Positions 10,901-18,931 of a stretch of DNA of 64,000 nt are shown piece after piece. The stretch is from NCBI RefSeq assembly GCF_927798095.1, contig NZ_CAKMMF010000025.1:37161-101160 (forward strand), given 5' to 3'. The notes beneath the pieces are model-generated. The model saw nothing but the letters and a program-made list of their open reading frames with translations. It ran no database searches and was not told the DNA's origin. Each line of letters begins with the position of its first letter. Position 1 is the first letter of the stretch. This DNA is from Paenibacillus plantiphilus. Lineage in GTDB: Bacteria > Bacillota > Bacilli > Paenibacillales > Paenibacillaceae. Both the position numbers and the translations under genes were made by a program.

Positions 10901-11251
10901 GATGAAGCAATAAGCAAGAACAGCAAGCTCTTGACTTTGACGAAAGTTGATGGCGAGACGGGAGCGATAGATCGATTGGCGGAGCATCTAGTTGGCGTTG
11001 ATCGCACGGAATGGTCGGATGCAACGCAGGATCTGTTCTTGGGTCAGATCAAGTATGAATGGCAACTGCTCCATATGAGTAACGAGCCTGCTGTGACATC
11101 AGATTTCTCTACGGAGTCGAACGTCCAGCTTTCAAAAAAGTCTCAAACCTTGTATGCCAACGTAAAAAATATATTGAAATACGCGGGAAGAGATATTTCG
11201 GCTCAGGAGATAAGACAGTTGCTCATCAAACTGCTTCAGGAAACAGAATAG
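7910..11251 (+). CDS. sspC: SspC-like P-loop ATPase (1113 aa)
   Basis: The start codon follows directly after the stop of the DUF4007 gene, so expression is probably coupled. Walker A is GPYGTGKS at residues 52-59, and a Walker B-like FIVFDEFG lies near residue 237. The remaining 850 residues are helical without membrane segments or a recognised nuclease motif. The arrangement resembles the large ATPases of phosphorothioation and BREX systems. Between DUF4007 and a PAPS-reductase-like protein it fits SspC, the ATPase of the sulfur-modification complex. A BrxC-type ATPase is the main alternative, but no pglX or pglZ lies nearby. Confidence 0.68.
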   Translation: MQGFRSSINLQLDLLNEDLLHKYVLTSSHCEVLRSVLEGVTQNTAQAHLIIGPYGTGKSLLATILCQILSKPFSGEWQSQLLVQAKRMDSRLAAHLSEVERTTITFIPVIINGRTGSLRTIINQAIYRSLHQAGIEIATPNEAISIINTVDRWKSTYPDTYAMFLRHLAECNWEEADWRSLIMGCQEAVTRDFISFYPSVTSGTSWVFEHGSYFVDNLERLSTELAAMNRGLFIVFDEFGRFLQSLGGTDTLKNMQDLQDFTEFVDRSDHIHLLVVGHKHIRQYAVNSRESIRGEFEKVEKRFRFYSLETDSATFLRLAQEAIAPVNRQCLELASEFESLEVLQGHPLFAEFTSYQLEHGIIRTLYPLHPVAVQLLPQLSNIFGQNERTLYSFLTDNGRHSLIDHFQQNGNRYYYADQLFRFFNVDSAEDRDQPGLQLYHTIAPYLDGSHDMQHRLIELLTLWTVTRMTQKQSANLSFLAFALGESLEDTRLALEQLSQAKIVRHNRIRDLWELYDGSSIDVNAVVAARISSTSLNMRDMLALLDRHLPVTYIMPYEYNDDMDMLRYADVRFTNLAELKSGIHTNFSADDRVWLVLYMDADEIENPDTVMGELAAPYCMVFPRFTAESIRSNLLHYKIIDQLLNDPVFLAEDARVKNELIYMLHETSMRIKAFVERYFLFEELDWRWGMERRFITDFRGLEGLVTERLRETYQNTPIIRNEAFNRNRISAIQRRALIDVIDRVIHQPNEPNLGIMGYGPNYLIYASVLKNNGYSFDAGSGVQCDGMLEVLRGQLLRILDERPVGKLSDLISIMELPPYGIRAAVVPLLFVALLRDRWDQLLFYAHDMLTTHLKGGAVLELIELSEAYEYRYYSWTAEEQHQLQELGRHFELSVGACASFVHAADGLLLWLRTLPKYAQITSRLQPATQRIRDGIRASEIDPYSHMKQLAANGAVLAEAKRELETFMMRNETELEHSVLSLTGLESLSQLFNVVNKLRDEAISKNSKLLTLTKVDGETGAIDRLAEHLVGVDRTEWSDATQDLFLGQIKYEWQLLHMSNEPAVTSDFSTESNVQLSKKSQTLYANVKNILKYAGRDISAQEIRQLLIKLLQETE

Positions 11252-11274
11252 AATCCGAGAAGGGGGAGGCTGTT

Positions 11275-12072
11275 ATGTCACGGAAGCCTGTGCATATAGC
11301 TATGTATAGTGGGGGGGCTTCGTCTGCTTATGTAGCCTATCATATGGTGCAAACTTATGGGAGAGAGAATAGTATGCTCTTCTTTACCAATACGTTGTGG
11401 GAACATGAGGACAACTATCGGTTTATGCATGAGGTGGCTGATTACCTGGGCATGGAAATTACTTATCGTACGGATGGAAGGACTCCTGAGCAGGTGTTTT
11501 ATGATTACAGGTTTATGGGTAACTCCCGTCTGGCGAAGTGTTCGGAAGAGCTGAAGGTTAGGCAGACGATTATTTTCCTTGAGGAGCTTAGAGATGAGCA
11601 CGGACTGGAGCCTATTCTCTACTTTGGCATTGGCCGACATGAGCAGCACCGGGCAGAGAATCTCAAAGAATTTTATGCCCATGTTCCGCTTGAACCGGTA
11701 GAAACGCGGTTTCCGTTAATTTCCACATTTCGGGAGGAAATCGATGCCAAGCGGATCATACAGGAGAATTGGGGTATTAAGCTGCCGATTATGTATGATC
11801 TCGGTTTCTCTCACGCCAATTGCGGCGGCAGATGCGTAAGAGGGGGATTCCAGCATTATGCTCAATTATATCAAGTATGGCCAGAAGTCTACCTGGAACA
11901 GGAAGAAATGGAGGAGCAATTTCGTAAGCACTTCGACAAGAATGTTTCTATTCTGAAGCGTAATGGAGGTCCTTACACGCTTCGTGAATATCGTGCGACT
12001 CTGGAGAAGGAAGGATTAGAAAGATATCTGGGTGTGCAAGATGACACTATTCCATGCGTATGCACCATATAG
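11275..12072 (+). CDS. sspD: PAPS reductase-family protein, SspD/DndC-like sulfur transfer enzyme
   Basis: This 265-residue protein starts at ATG 11275 after a GGGGGAGG site. The PP-loop is SGGASS at residues 12-17, near the N-terminus as in adenylating sulfurtransferases. Cysteines at 89, 183, 187, 261 and 263 could ligate an iron-sulfur cluster or carry sulfur, as in DndC. In phosphorothioation systems the DndC/SspD protein activates the DNA backbone with ATP and hands over sulfur from a cysteine desulfurase. No desulfurase (SspA/DndA) gene lies in the window; it could be upstream or supplied by the host. It is the last gene of the operon. Confidence 0.75.
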   Translation: MSRKPVHIAMYSGGASSAYVAYHMVQTYGRENSMLFFTNTLWEHEDNYRFMHEVADYLGMEITYRTDGRTPEQVFYDYRFMGNSRLAKCSEELKVRQTIIFLEELRDEHGLEPILYFGIGRHEQHRAENLKEFYAHVPLEPVETRFPLISTFREEIDAKRIIQENWGIKLPIMYDLGFSHANCGGRCVRGGFQHYAQLYQVWPEVYLEQEEMEEQFRKHFDKNVSILKRNGGPYTLREYRATLEKEGLERYLGVQDDTIPCVCTI

Positions 12073-12145
12073 GAAACGAAATGGAAATATTATAGTCTAA
12101 AATTGAACATTCTCCGCATACTAAGTAGTAATACCGAAAGAATGG

Positions 12146-12565
12146 ATGAAGCGTATGCGGAGAGAAAGCGTAATTCATAAGCCCCTTAATCTAGTTGATG
12201 GGCAACCCTTATTAATTGCTTATCACTTATATAAAAAATGTTTTTCAATTCGCTGCTTTCATACCCGGAAAGTTATTGGCTATGCGGATAGAATTATCGT
12301 AGGCAATGCCCGTTTTCTTGTATCCCATTCCGGCAGAGCACGTGTACTTCGTGAGAAGATGAAGAATATTCATGCTTTTGTTCAAGGTGAGTATCAAGCT
12401 GATCTACAGCATGCTTATCTCGCCTACGAAAATATCATGGAGGCCTATTACAACCCTTATAAAGTTTCTACATTCGTGGATAAAAGGACAATGACGCCGA
12501 TACATGATGCACAAATAGCTATTCTCGATAAAGGAAGGGTTTACTATACCATCGCGCATGGATGA
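12146..12565 (+). CDS. Hypothetical protein (139 aa) in the defence island
   Basis: ATG 12146 has only a weak ribosome site. A plausible promoter, TTGAAC (12103-12108), 17 bases, TAGTAA (12126-12131), lies just upstream and would separate it from the ssp operon. The protein is basic at the N-terminus, soluble, and has no motif I recognise. A palindrome followed by a T-tract begins 45 bases after its stop and may terminate it. It could be an accessory of either the phosphorothioation genes or the XRE/helicase module. No function is proposed. Confidence 0.6.
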   Translation: MKRMRRESVIHKPLNLVDGQPLLIAYHLYKKCFSIRCFHTRKVIGYADRIIVGNARFLVSHSGRARVLREKMKNIHAFVQGEYQADLQHAYLAYENIMEAYYNPYKVSTFVDKRTMTPIHDAQIAILDKGRVYYTIAHG

Positions 12566-12610
12566 CGAACTGAGTTCGGAGCTCAGGGCGAATTATATTT
12601 TTATACCTTT

Positions 12611-12641
12611 AACTTGAACCTATTGGTTCAAGTTATTTTTT
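12611..12641 (+). promoter_or_regulatory. Perfect palindrome before XRE gene 1: operator candidate, also terminator-like
   Basis: AACTTGAACC and GGTTCAAGTT (10 bp each) flank TATT and are followed by a T-tract, so the site could terminate the 139-aa gene. The core AACC-TATT-GGTT recurs before the paralogous XRE gene at nearly the same distance from the start codon (73 versus 74 bases), and there without a T-tract. That favours an operator for the XRE proteins. Confidence 0.6.
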
Positions 12642-12693
12642 TGTGCATGTAAAGAAGTCAGGGAGATTGGTATATTCAGATTGGGTGATAGCA

Positions 12694-13032
12694 TTGGGAT
12701 ACGACTTTCAGATTATTGGCAACCGAATCCGCAAGGCGCGGGAAGCGAAAGGAATCACACAGGACATGCTTGCAAAAGCAATGAAGGTATCTAACGCTTA
12801 TATAAGTAAAATTGAACGAGGCAAGACGCCTATCAATTTGGATAATTTAAGTAAAATTTGTGAAGTGCTCGAAACTTCCACTGAATACATACTAACGGGA
12901 ACAAGTACGGCCGCAGAAGACTATATGCACAATGAAATCATCGAGATGCTTGAAGGCTGTTCTCCTGACAAGATCAAGTTGATCGCACAAGTGATCAAGC
13001 CGATTGTTGATTATAAGGGAAGACTTGATTAG
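12694..13032 (+). CDS. XRE-family HTH regulator 1 (112 aa)
   Basis: TTG 12694 is chosen over an upstream ATG at 12643. The conserved GGGTGAT site lies just before it, and the resulting protein matches the length and N-terminus of the paralog at 15630. Residues about 7-62 form a helix-turn-helix of the Cro/C1/SinR type, with SNAYISKIERGK as the recognition helix region. The C-terminal tail EIIEMLEGCSPDKIKLI is also conserved in the paralog. It sits 29 bases before the PLD-helicase gene and probably controls it together with its paralog, through the palindromes at 12611 and 15548. Such small XRE proteins often keep a defence gene repressed. Confidence 0.85.
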   Translation: MGYDFQIIGNRIRKAREAKGITQDMLAKAMKVSNAYISKIERGKTPINLDNLSKICEVLETSTEYILTGTSTAAEDYMHNEIIEMLEGCSPDKIKLIAQVIKPIVDYKGRLD

Positions 13033-13061
13033 GGCCGTTATTGAAATGAGGCAGCACAGTG

Positions 13062-15491
13062 ATGGATATTAAATTGATCACGGAAAATTTGGCAGATGAG
13101 CTTATACCAGGTATTCAAAAGGCGACAGGAATTTATATCCTGACGTCTTTTGTCATGGATTCGGGTGTGCGCCTGCTGCAGCCTCATCTGAAAAGTGCAG
13201 CGGATCGTGGTGCGGATATTAAGGTTTTGGCCGGAGACTATTTGTTTGTGACGCAGCCGCAAGCATTGCAAAGGCTGCTTGCAATTGATGAACGGATAGA
13301 AGCGCGTCTGTGGAGAAGCTATGGTGCTTCTTTCCATCCAAAGGCCTATCTGTTCGACTATGATCAGGGGCAGGGCTTAATGATCGTGGGCTCCTCCAAT
13401 TTCTCGTTGTCTGCTTTCCGGCTCGGCTATGAATGGAATCTGGCAGTAAACGCTGAGGCAGAACCTTTTACTTTCCAACAAGCGCTTGGCCAATTTATGA
13501 AGAGCTTTTATCACGATCAGACTTGCACGTTGCATGCAGAATCCGTGAAGGAGTATGAACGAGATTATTGGAAATACCACAGTAAATTCCCGGAGCTCGC
13601 ACGAGTGGTTTCGGAGACGGAAGAGTCGGAGCTCATGATGCCGGTCAAGGTCTCTAAAGCGGCCAGCTCCGATTTCAATGATTTCGGTGTAAATAGTATC
13701 ATTCATCCAAGACCTGCACAACAAGCGGCTTTGGACGCCATTCATGCCACTTGGGAAGAAGGCCATGATAAGGCAATGGTAATTATGGCTACGGGTCTCG
13801 GAAAGACTTACTTAGCCGGCTTCTTCGCCAAATCCTTCAGACGTGTGTTGTTCATAGCGCATCGGGAGGAAATATTGCTGCAAGCTCAGCGATCGTTCCA
13901 GTCAGTCATGCCTGACCGAAGCAGTGGTCTCTACAACGGAACAGAGAAAGATAGTTCTTCGGACCTGGTATTTGCCTCTATTTATACGTTGGGGATAAGG
14001 AAACATCAGAAACGATTTGCTCCTGAAGATTTCGATCTGATAATTGTTGATGAGGTCCACCATGCTGCGGCACAATCTTACGCAACAGTCTTGAACTACT
14101 TCAAGCCGGATTTTTTTCTTGGCATTACAGCGACACCAGAGCGAATGGATGGGCGAGACGTATATGCTTTATGTGATGGTAATGTAGCCTATCAGATTCA
14201 TTTTATCGAGGCAATATCACGTGGATGGTTAAGTCCATTTCATTATTATGGCGTATACGATGATATAGACTATTCCAGCATACCCTGGCTCGGTTCACGT
14301 TATGACGAGAAAGAGCTGATAGCTGCACAGCTGAGGAAAGACCGCGCGGCTATGATTTTGAAAAGTTGGGAAAGATATAAACAGACGCGTTCGCTCGGAT
14401 TTTGTTCGTCGATTCAGCAGGCGGATTTTTTGGCCATGTTTTTCAAAGAGCAGGGAATACGCTCGCTCAGCTTGCATTCACGGACGACAGAAATGACACG
14501 CTCAGAAGCTATACATGCTTTGACTGAAGGTGAATTGGAGATTGTTTTTACAGTAGATTTGTTTAATGAAGGTGTAGATATTCCAACCGTCGACACGCTG
14601 TTATTTGTACGGCCGACGGAATCTATCACAGTCTTCACCCAGCAGGTAGGTCGTGGACTTCGACTTGCCGATGGAAAGTCTCATTGTGTGATAATCGATC
14701 TGATTGGAAATTACAGGAATGCTGAATTGAAGATGTCTCTCTTTCAACGAAATGCTAGTGAGCCGTCAAGCAGACGGCAGTCAGTGGCTTCGACAGCAGT
14801 TACGGATGCTCCTTCCGGATGCATCATTGAGCTTGAAACCGGAGTTGTCAATTTGTTTGAAACGTTACTGGCGAGGAAGCAGCCACGCAAAGAAAAGCTA
14901 TTGACTTCCTATAGGGAATTAAAAAGAGAGCTTGGAAGGCGTCCAACTTATATGGAACTCCATTTGTATGGAGCTGCTCCAAGCCGGGAGTATCGTCAGG
15001 AGTTCAAATCCTACATCGGATTTCTGCTCTGGGCAGATGAGCTAACGGCTGAAGAACGCAATGCGTATATTCAATCGGAGAGATGGCTGCAAGAGGTCGA
15101 GAGCACAGTTATGAGTAGGAGTTACAAAATGGTGCTTCTATTCATCATGCTTGAACGTGGAGCGGAACGCTGGCGGGATCCAATCACTTCTCGAGAGGCA
15201 GCACCTCTTTTTTATCGATACATGATGGAGAAAGAATATCGCAGAAGGATAGATTTTTCAGATAAAGAAACAGGGCGGTTGGCCGAAAATTATAATGAAA
15301 TTAAAATGGCAGCGCTGATTGCACGCATGCCGATGACCAATTGGAGCGGAAGCTCGAATGGTTTAATCACATACGAGAATGGTACGATGTCATTGGCAAG
15401 AGAGGCAGCAACAGATTCCGTTGTCGTTTACGAGTGGACACGAGAAATCTGTTTGTACCGATTGCAGACATACTTTGAGCGTAAAGCATAA
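13062..15491 (+). CDS. PLD-nuclease/superfamily 2 helicase fusion
   Basis: A protein of 809 residues from ATG 13062, with GAGG 11 bases upstream; GTG 13059 is the alternative start. The N-terminal domain has a phospholipase D-type nuclease half-site, FHPKAYLF at about 91-98 and GSSNFS at about 110-115 (HxK...GSxN). A superfamily 2 helicase follows: motif I MATGLGKT at about 242-249, DEVHHA (DEAH-like) at about 330, TATPERMDG at about 356, motif VI QQVGRGLRL at about 527. The C-terminal 250 residues are unassigned. PLD-helicase proteins occur in defence islands and may translocate on and cut invading DNA. XRE regulators on both sides suggest tight control. Confidence 0.88.
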   Translation: MDIKLITENLADELIPGIQKATGIYILTSFVMDSGVRLLQPHLKSAADRGADIKVLAGDYLFVTQPQALQRLLAIDERIEARLWRSYGASFHPKAYLFDYDQGQGLMIVGSSNFSLSAFRLGYEWNLAVNAEAEPFTFQQALGQFMKSFYHDQTCTLHAESVKEYERDYWKYHSKFPELARVVSETEESELMMPVKVSKAASSDFNDFGVNSIIHPRPAQQAALDAIHATWEEGHDKAMVIMATGLGKTYLAGFFAKSFRRVLFIAHREEILLQAQRSFQSVMPDRSSGLYNGTEKDSSSDLVFASIYTLGIRKHQKRFAPEDFDLIIVDEVHHAAAQSYATVLNYFKPDFFLGITATPERMDGRDVYALCDGNVAYQIHFIEAISRGWLSPFHYYGVYDDIDYSSIPWLGSRYDEKELIAAQLRKDRAAMILKSWERYKQTRSLGFCSSIQQADFLAMFFKEQGIRSLSLHSRTTEMTRSEAIHALTEGELEIVFTVDLFNEGVDIPTVDTLLFVRPTESITVFTQQVGRGLRLADGKSHCVIIDLIGNYRNAELKMSLFQRNASEPSSRRQSVASTAVTDAPSGCIIELETGVVNLFETLLARKQPRKEKLLTSYRELKRELGRRPTYMELHLYGAAPSREYRQEFKSYIGFLLWADELTAEERNAYIQSERWLQEVESTVMSRSYKMVLLFIMLERGAERWRDPITSREAAPLFYRYMMEKEYRRRIDFSDKETGRLAENYNEIKMAALIARMPMTNWSGSSNGLITYENGTMSLAREAATDSVVVYEWTREICLYRLQTYFERKA

Positions 15492-15547
15492 TACTCCGTA
15501 GAGTTTTTTTCACATCCCGCCTGACGTATATACAAATCGACAGTCAG

Positions 15548-15567
15548 TTTAAACCTATTGGTTAAAG
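15548..15567 (+). promoter_or_regulatory. Second copy of the XRE palindrome
   Basis: TTTAAACC-TATT-GGTTAAAG shares the AACC-TATT-GGTT core with 12611-12634. It lies 74 bases (from the TATT) before the TTG start of XRE gene 2. The intervening sequence is also conserved, including TGGTATATTC and TTGGGTGAT, so the whole control region was duplicated with the gene. Confidence 0.6.
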
Positions 15568-15629
15568 TTGACCTATGGTGCATGTTATGGAGAATGCAAG
15601 CTTGGTATATTCGGGTTGGGTGATGAATA

Positions 15630-15959
15630 TTGAGTATTGATTATCAAGTCATTGGCGGCAGGATTCGCAAGGCGCGCGAAGATAAGGGGATCACACAAGA
15701 ACTGCTTGCGGAATCGATGGATGTTTCCAATGCCTATATTAGCAAAATTGAGCGAGGAAGAACATCTGTTAATCTTGATAATTTAGATAAAATTTGTGAA
15801 GTTCTAGATACATCCATTGAATTTATTCTAAGCGGAACGAGTACCTCTTCAGATGGTTATCTGCGCAATGAAATTATTGAGATGCTTCAAGGCTGTTCAC
15901 CCGCCAAAATCAAATTGATCACACAGATAATTAAGTCGATTGTCGAGTATAGAGGTTGA
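15630..15959 (+). CDS. XRE-family HTH regulator 2 (109 aa), paralog of regulator 1
   Basis: It starts at TTG 15630 after a GGGTGAT site; an overlapping ATG at 15623 is out of frame and soon closes. The protein is highly similar to the XRE protein at 12694 over its whole length: RIRKAREDKGITQ, SNAYISKIERGR and the tail EIIEMLQGCSPAKIKLI. The two genes bracket the PLD-helicase gene, and their upstream regions are conserved too. Differences concentrate outside the recognition region, so both could bind the same palindromes. One may have gained a different signal or act as a brake on the other. Its product probably acts as a homodimer or mixed dimer. Confidence 0.85.
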   Translation: MSIDYQVIGGRIRKAREDKGITQELLAESMDVSNAYISKIERGRTSVNLDNLDKICEVLDTSIEFILSGTSTSSDGYLRNEIIEMLQGCSPAKIKLITQIIKSIVEYRG

Positions 15960-15960
15960 C

Positions 15961-16210
15961 GAGTTGCCGGGCTCCTCTCTCCCTCAAAAACTTGCTCCCA
16001 TCTCTTATGACAAGTATGATAATAGCAGTAAAACATTTGGATATGCGCTCCAGCGTGAAATTTGCAAACTTATGGAAGGAACACCTACATTGACGGAGCA
16101 TGCGTCGATCAAGTGGTTACCATACAACGGAGCTAGATACATAAGACTGGGCTCCCGCTGATGTGCCTGCAATCCATAAGATTATGAATCAACACAATAC
16201 TAATATGTAG
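15961..16210 (+). pseudogene. Fragment of a Nudix hydrolase C-terminus, frameshifted
   Basis: The frame beginning near 15961 reads a Nudix-like C-terminal pattern, with YALQREICKLMEG and LTEHASIKWLP, up to about 16130. The expected ending WAPADVPAI continues in a different frame from 16148 to a TAG at 16208-16210. No start codon, ribosome site or Nudix box remains. This looks like the tail of a mutator-type (8-oxo-dGTP) hydrolase cut off by the insertion of the defence genes and then frameshifted. Confidence 0.5.
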
Positions 16211-16254
16211 TTAGTTCGATTCAGACTAGAATAGAACTAGCTAATCACATTCAA

Positions 16255-16298
16255 ACAGAGAAACCAGCATGAATATGCAGGTATTTCTCTGTTTTTTC
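16255..16298 (+). terminator. Rho-independent terminator
   Basis: ACAGAGAAA (16255-16263) pairs with TTTCTCTGT (16284-16292), followed by a T-run. It follows the Nudix remnant, for which it was probably the original terminator. Confidence 0.75.
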
Positions 16299-16820
16299 TT
16301 GTACACTATTTATTGTATTGTGATATTCCTCCAGTCGCACTACAATAAAGCTGAAAATAAGGTGAGTGGAATAACATGACTAACACAGCTCTTGATTTTC
16401 ACCTTCGACATACAGCAGTGTTTATCTTGTCCACCGGTTGACGGCGTAAGTTGTCCTGCGGATGACGGATAGGCTGTCCGGTCTGAGTAAGAAAGAAGAG
16501 GGAATCATGACAATTCCCCCCTGGATGACGCGTTTGATCATATGATTGTCGATGATGCGATGTTTGTTCTGCGCACCGTCAGAAAAAACATCATGCGTGG
16601 CTACTGCATACGTCATATCTCGCTGAATATACGCTCCAGTCTGCGCCCGTTCGAGATGAGGCAGCTTGCATTGTAGGTCAATTCGCTGCCGAATCGCCGT
16701 ATATGCCTGTAAGTTCGATAAAACTCATAAGGCTACTCTAAGCGTGATGAGCAAAGCGTTGCGGGGGGCAAAAATAGGAGTAGCCATTACTGATACGTGA
16801 AATCAAAAAACAAGGAAATA
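16299..16820. other. Gene-poor stretch between defence modules
   Basis: No convincing gene is seen. An ATG at 16376 has a good AAGGTGAG site but stops after 21 codons, and the following bases show only broken frames on both strands. The stretch looks like a junction of decayed fragments between two acquired modules. Confidence 0.5.
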
Positions 16821-16829
16821 TGATATAAT
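16821..16829 (+). promoter_or_regulatory. Extended -10 promoter of the Septu operon
   Basis: TGATATAAT is an extended -10 element (TGnTATAAT) in an A-rich stretch about 94 bases before the ptuA start. No clear -35 is visible, which is usual for this promoter type. Confidence 0.5.
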
Positions 16830-16922
16830 TAAAGTAATTAGTTCGGTGTATTCTTAGTGATTGAAATTGAAGAAATAGGGAGAAACTATTAATTAGATAT
16901 GTATCAACGGAGGTTGATCAGA

Positions 16923-18227
16923 GTGATTATTCACGAATTAAAAATGGAGAACTTCCATGGTTTTAAAAAAAGAGAGATAGCATTTTCTGATCAATTTACA
17001 GTCTTAATTGGAGATAATGGTACTGGGAAAACAGCCGTTTTGGATGGGTTAGCAATTGCCTTGGGATCTTTTCTTAGTGGATTTAATGGGGTGCACTCTA
17101 GACATATTAGAAGAGATGAAGTTCACAGAAAAACGTTTCTTCAGGGTGGATTAACAGACATTCAATTACAATACCCTGTAAAAATCACATGTTTGGGGAA
17201 TATTGATGGAAAGGAAATAACTTGGTCAAGAGCGCTAAACGGAAAGCATGGTGCTACTACTAGCAAAGAAGCAAAATCAATTATGGAGTACGCTAGTAGC
17301 TTGCAAAAAATGGTTAGTGAGGGGAAGCCCGCAATATTACCACTTATATCTTACTATGGAACTGGAAGGTTGTGGGTTCAAAAAAAGGAACGTAGTGAAT
17401 ATAAAATAAGGACTGATCGTTTAGGTGGTTATTCATTTTGTCTTGATCCCGCATCTAGTGAAAAACATTTTACTCGATGGATGGAGAAGATGACGTATAT
17501 CGAACTGCAAAGGAAACAAGCGCCATCTGTTCTAGAAGCTGTACGTGATGCAGTAAGTGTATGCATGAAAACTTGGAAAACGATAGAGTTTGATGTAGAT
17601 TCTGAAGAACTGCGGGCTATAAGGGAAGATGGCACAATATTACCATTTCGCCTGTTAAGTGACGGTGTTCGTAACATGATTGGGATGGTAGCGGATATAG
17701 CACATCGGATGGCGCAATTAAACCCTGCCTTGGAAACCAGTGTGGTGAGAGAGACTCCTGGCGTAGTGCTTATTGATGAGTTAGACCTTCATCTTCATCC
17801 AAAATGGCAACGCACTATAGTGAATGACTTAAAACGTACTTTTCCAAGAGTACAGTTTATTGTAACATCTCATTCTCCATTTATTATTCAATCCCTTGAG
17901 GAGGGAGAACTTCGTCGTCTCCATGAGGTGGATGATAATGAAGAGGTTATGAGTGATGATTTTGTTAATAAAAGTATTGAGGATATTTCGGAAAGTGCTA
18001 TGGGGATTGAAGGAGTGCAACGCAGTGAAAAACTGAATGAAATGTATAGAGTAGCAAAATTATATTATTCTTTACTCGAACGAGGCAAAAATTCCTCAGG
18101 TAAGGAACTTGAGGAACTAAAGCAGCAATTAGATGCTTTAGAATCATTATACAGTTCGGAAGTAGCGTATTACGCATTTTTAGAAATGGAAAGATTGGCT
18201 GCGGGATTAGGGAGAGATGGTGAATGA
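16923..18227 (+). CDS. ptuA: Septu system ATPase PtuA
   Basis: A protein of 434 residues from GTG 16923, which has ACGGAGG 9 bases upstream; the earlier ATG at 16899 lacks a site. It is an SMC/OLD-like ABC ATPase: Walker A GDNGTGKT at residues 30-37, a signature-like LLSDGVRNMIG, Walker B VVLIDELDLHLHPKW, and an H-loop TSHSPFII. It overlaps the HNH gene by 4 bases (ATGA). An ATPase of this type coupled to a small HNH protein is the two-gene Septu antiphage system, in which PtuA is thought to sense infection and control the nuclease. The AT-rich composition differs from the flanking genes and suggests recent transfer. Confidence 0.85.
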   Translation: MIIHELKMENFHGFKKREIAFSDQFTVLIGDNGTGKTAVLDGLAIALGSFLSGFNGVHSRHIRRDEVHRKTFLQGGLTDIQLQYPVKITCLGNIDGKEITWSRALNGKHGATTSKEAKSIMEYASSLQKMVSEGKPAILPLISYYGTGRLWVQKKERSEYKIRTDRLGGYSFCLDPASSEKHFTRWMEKMTYIELQRKQAPSVLEAVRDAVSVCMKTWKTIEFDVDSEELRAIREDGTILPFRLLSDGVRNMIGMVADIAHRMAQLNPALETSVVRETPGVVLIDELDLHLHPKWQRTIVNDLKRTFPRVQFIVTSHSPFIIQSLEEGELRRLHEVDDNEEVMSDDFVNKSIEDISESAMGIEGVQRSEKLNEMYRVAKLYYSLLERGKNSSGKELEELKQQLDALESLYSSEVAYYAFLEMERLAAGLGRDGE

Positions 18228-18931
18228 GGCCAATAGAAAAAGGATCAATCCCTAGTGGTGCTAACGGTCTCCAAATTCAACTAACAAAATACCAAGAGGC
18301 AAGAGGGCACTTAATTGAAAGACTGGGGACCTATTGCTCTTATTGTGAAAGAGCGCTTGGCGGGAATATTGCTGTTGAGCATATCCAACCTAAATCCAAA
18401 GCTCCAGGTTTATCCTTATCCTGGAATAACTTTCTCCTTGCCTGTGGTAATTGTAATTCGATAAAAGCAGATAAACAAATTGTCATGACTGATTATTTCT
18501 GGCCTGATAGTGACAATACGGCAAGGGCATTTGAATACTCGACAGGAGCAACCATATCCCCCAATCAAGCGCTTAATGCTCCGCAATCTCAAATGGCAAT
18601 AAATACAATTAAATTAACTGGTCTTGATCGTGTTCCAAGTTCGGATCCTTTAATCAACCCGGAAGCTAAAGACCGCCGTTGGAGAGAACGTAGAACGGCA
18701 TATGATATGGCGGAACGTGCAAAGAGAAGATTAGCAACATGTAATACGAATGAAATGAGAGAACAGATCGTGGAATCAGCGACTGCTACTGGCTTCTTTT
18801 CAGTTTGGATGAGTGTGTTTAAAGATGATGTTAATATAATGACTAGATTCATAGGCGCATTTCCTGGAACTAGCTCTTGTTGTTATGATGCAAGTTGCGT
18901 TCCAATACCAAGGCCAAATGGAGTTATATAA
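18224..18931 (+). CDS. ptuB: Septu system HNH nuclease PtuB
   Basis: The protein has 235 residues. An HNH nuclease domain lies near the N-terminus: zinc-binding pairs C38-x2-C41 and C74-x2-C77 surround VEHIQPKS (catalytic His53) and the WNNF asparagines. The C-terminal half, rich in Arg and Lys, has no domain I recognise. Its start overlaps the ptuA stop, so both are made together. In Septu systems PtuB degrades nucleic acid when released or activated by PtuA. An alternative would be an HNH partner of a retron or OLD-type system, but no reverse transcriptase lies nearby. Confidence 0.85.
   Translation: MRPIEKGSIPSGANGLQIQLTKYQEARGHLIERLGTYCSYCERALGGNIAVEHIQPKSKAPGLSLSWNNFLLACGNCNSIKADKQIVMTDYFWPDSDNTARAFEYSTGATISPNQALNAPQSQMAINTIKLTGLDRVPSSDPLINPEAKDRRWRERRTAYDMAERAKRRLATCNTNEMREQIVESATATGFFSVWMSVFKDDVNIMTRFIGAFPGTSSCCYDASCVPIPRPNGVI

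Noticed and set aside
12643..12693. Longer start for XRE protein 1
   Set aside because: It has no ribosome site; the paralog starts at the TTG equivalent to 12694.
16422..16616. 64-residue frame on the minus strand
   Set aside because: It has no ribosome site and lies in a stretch of broken frames.
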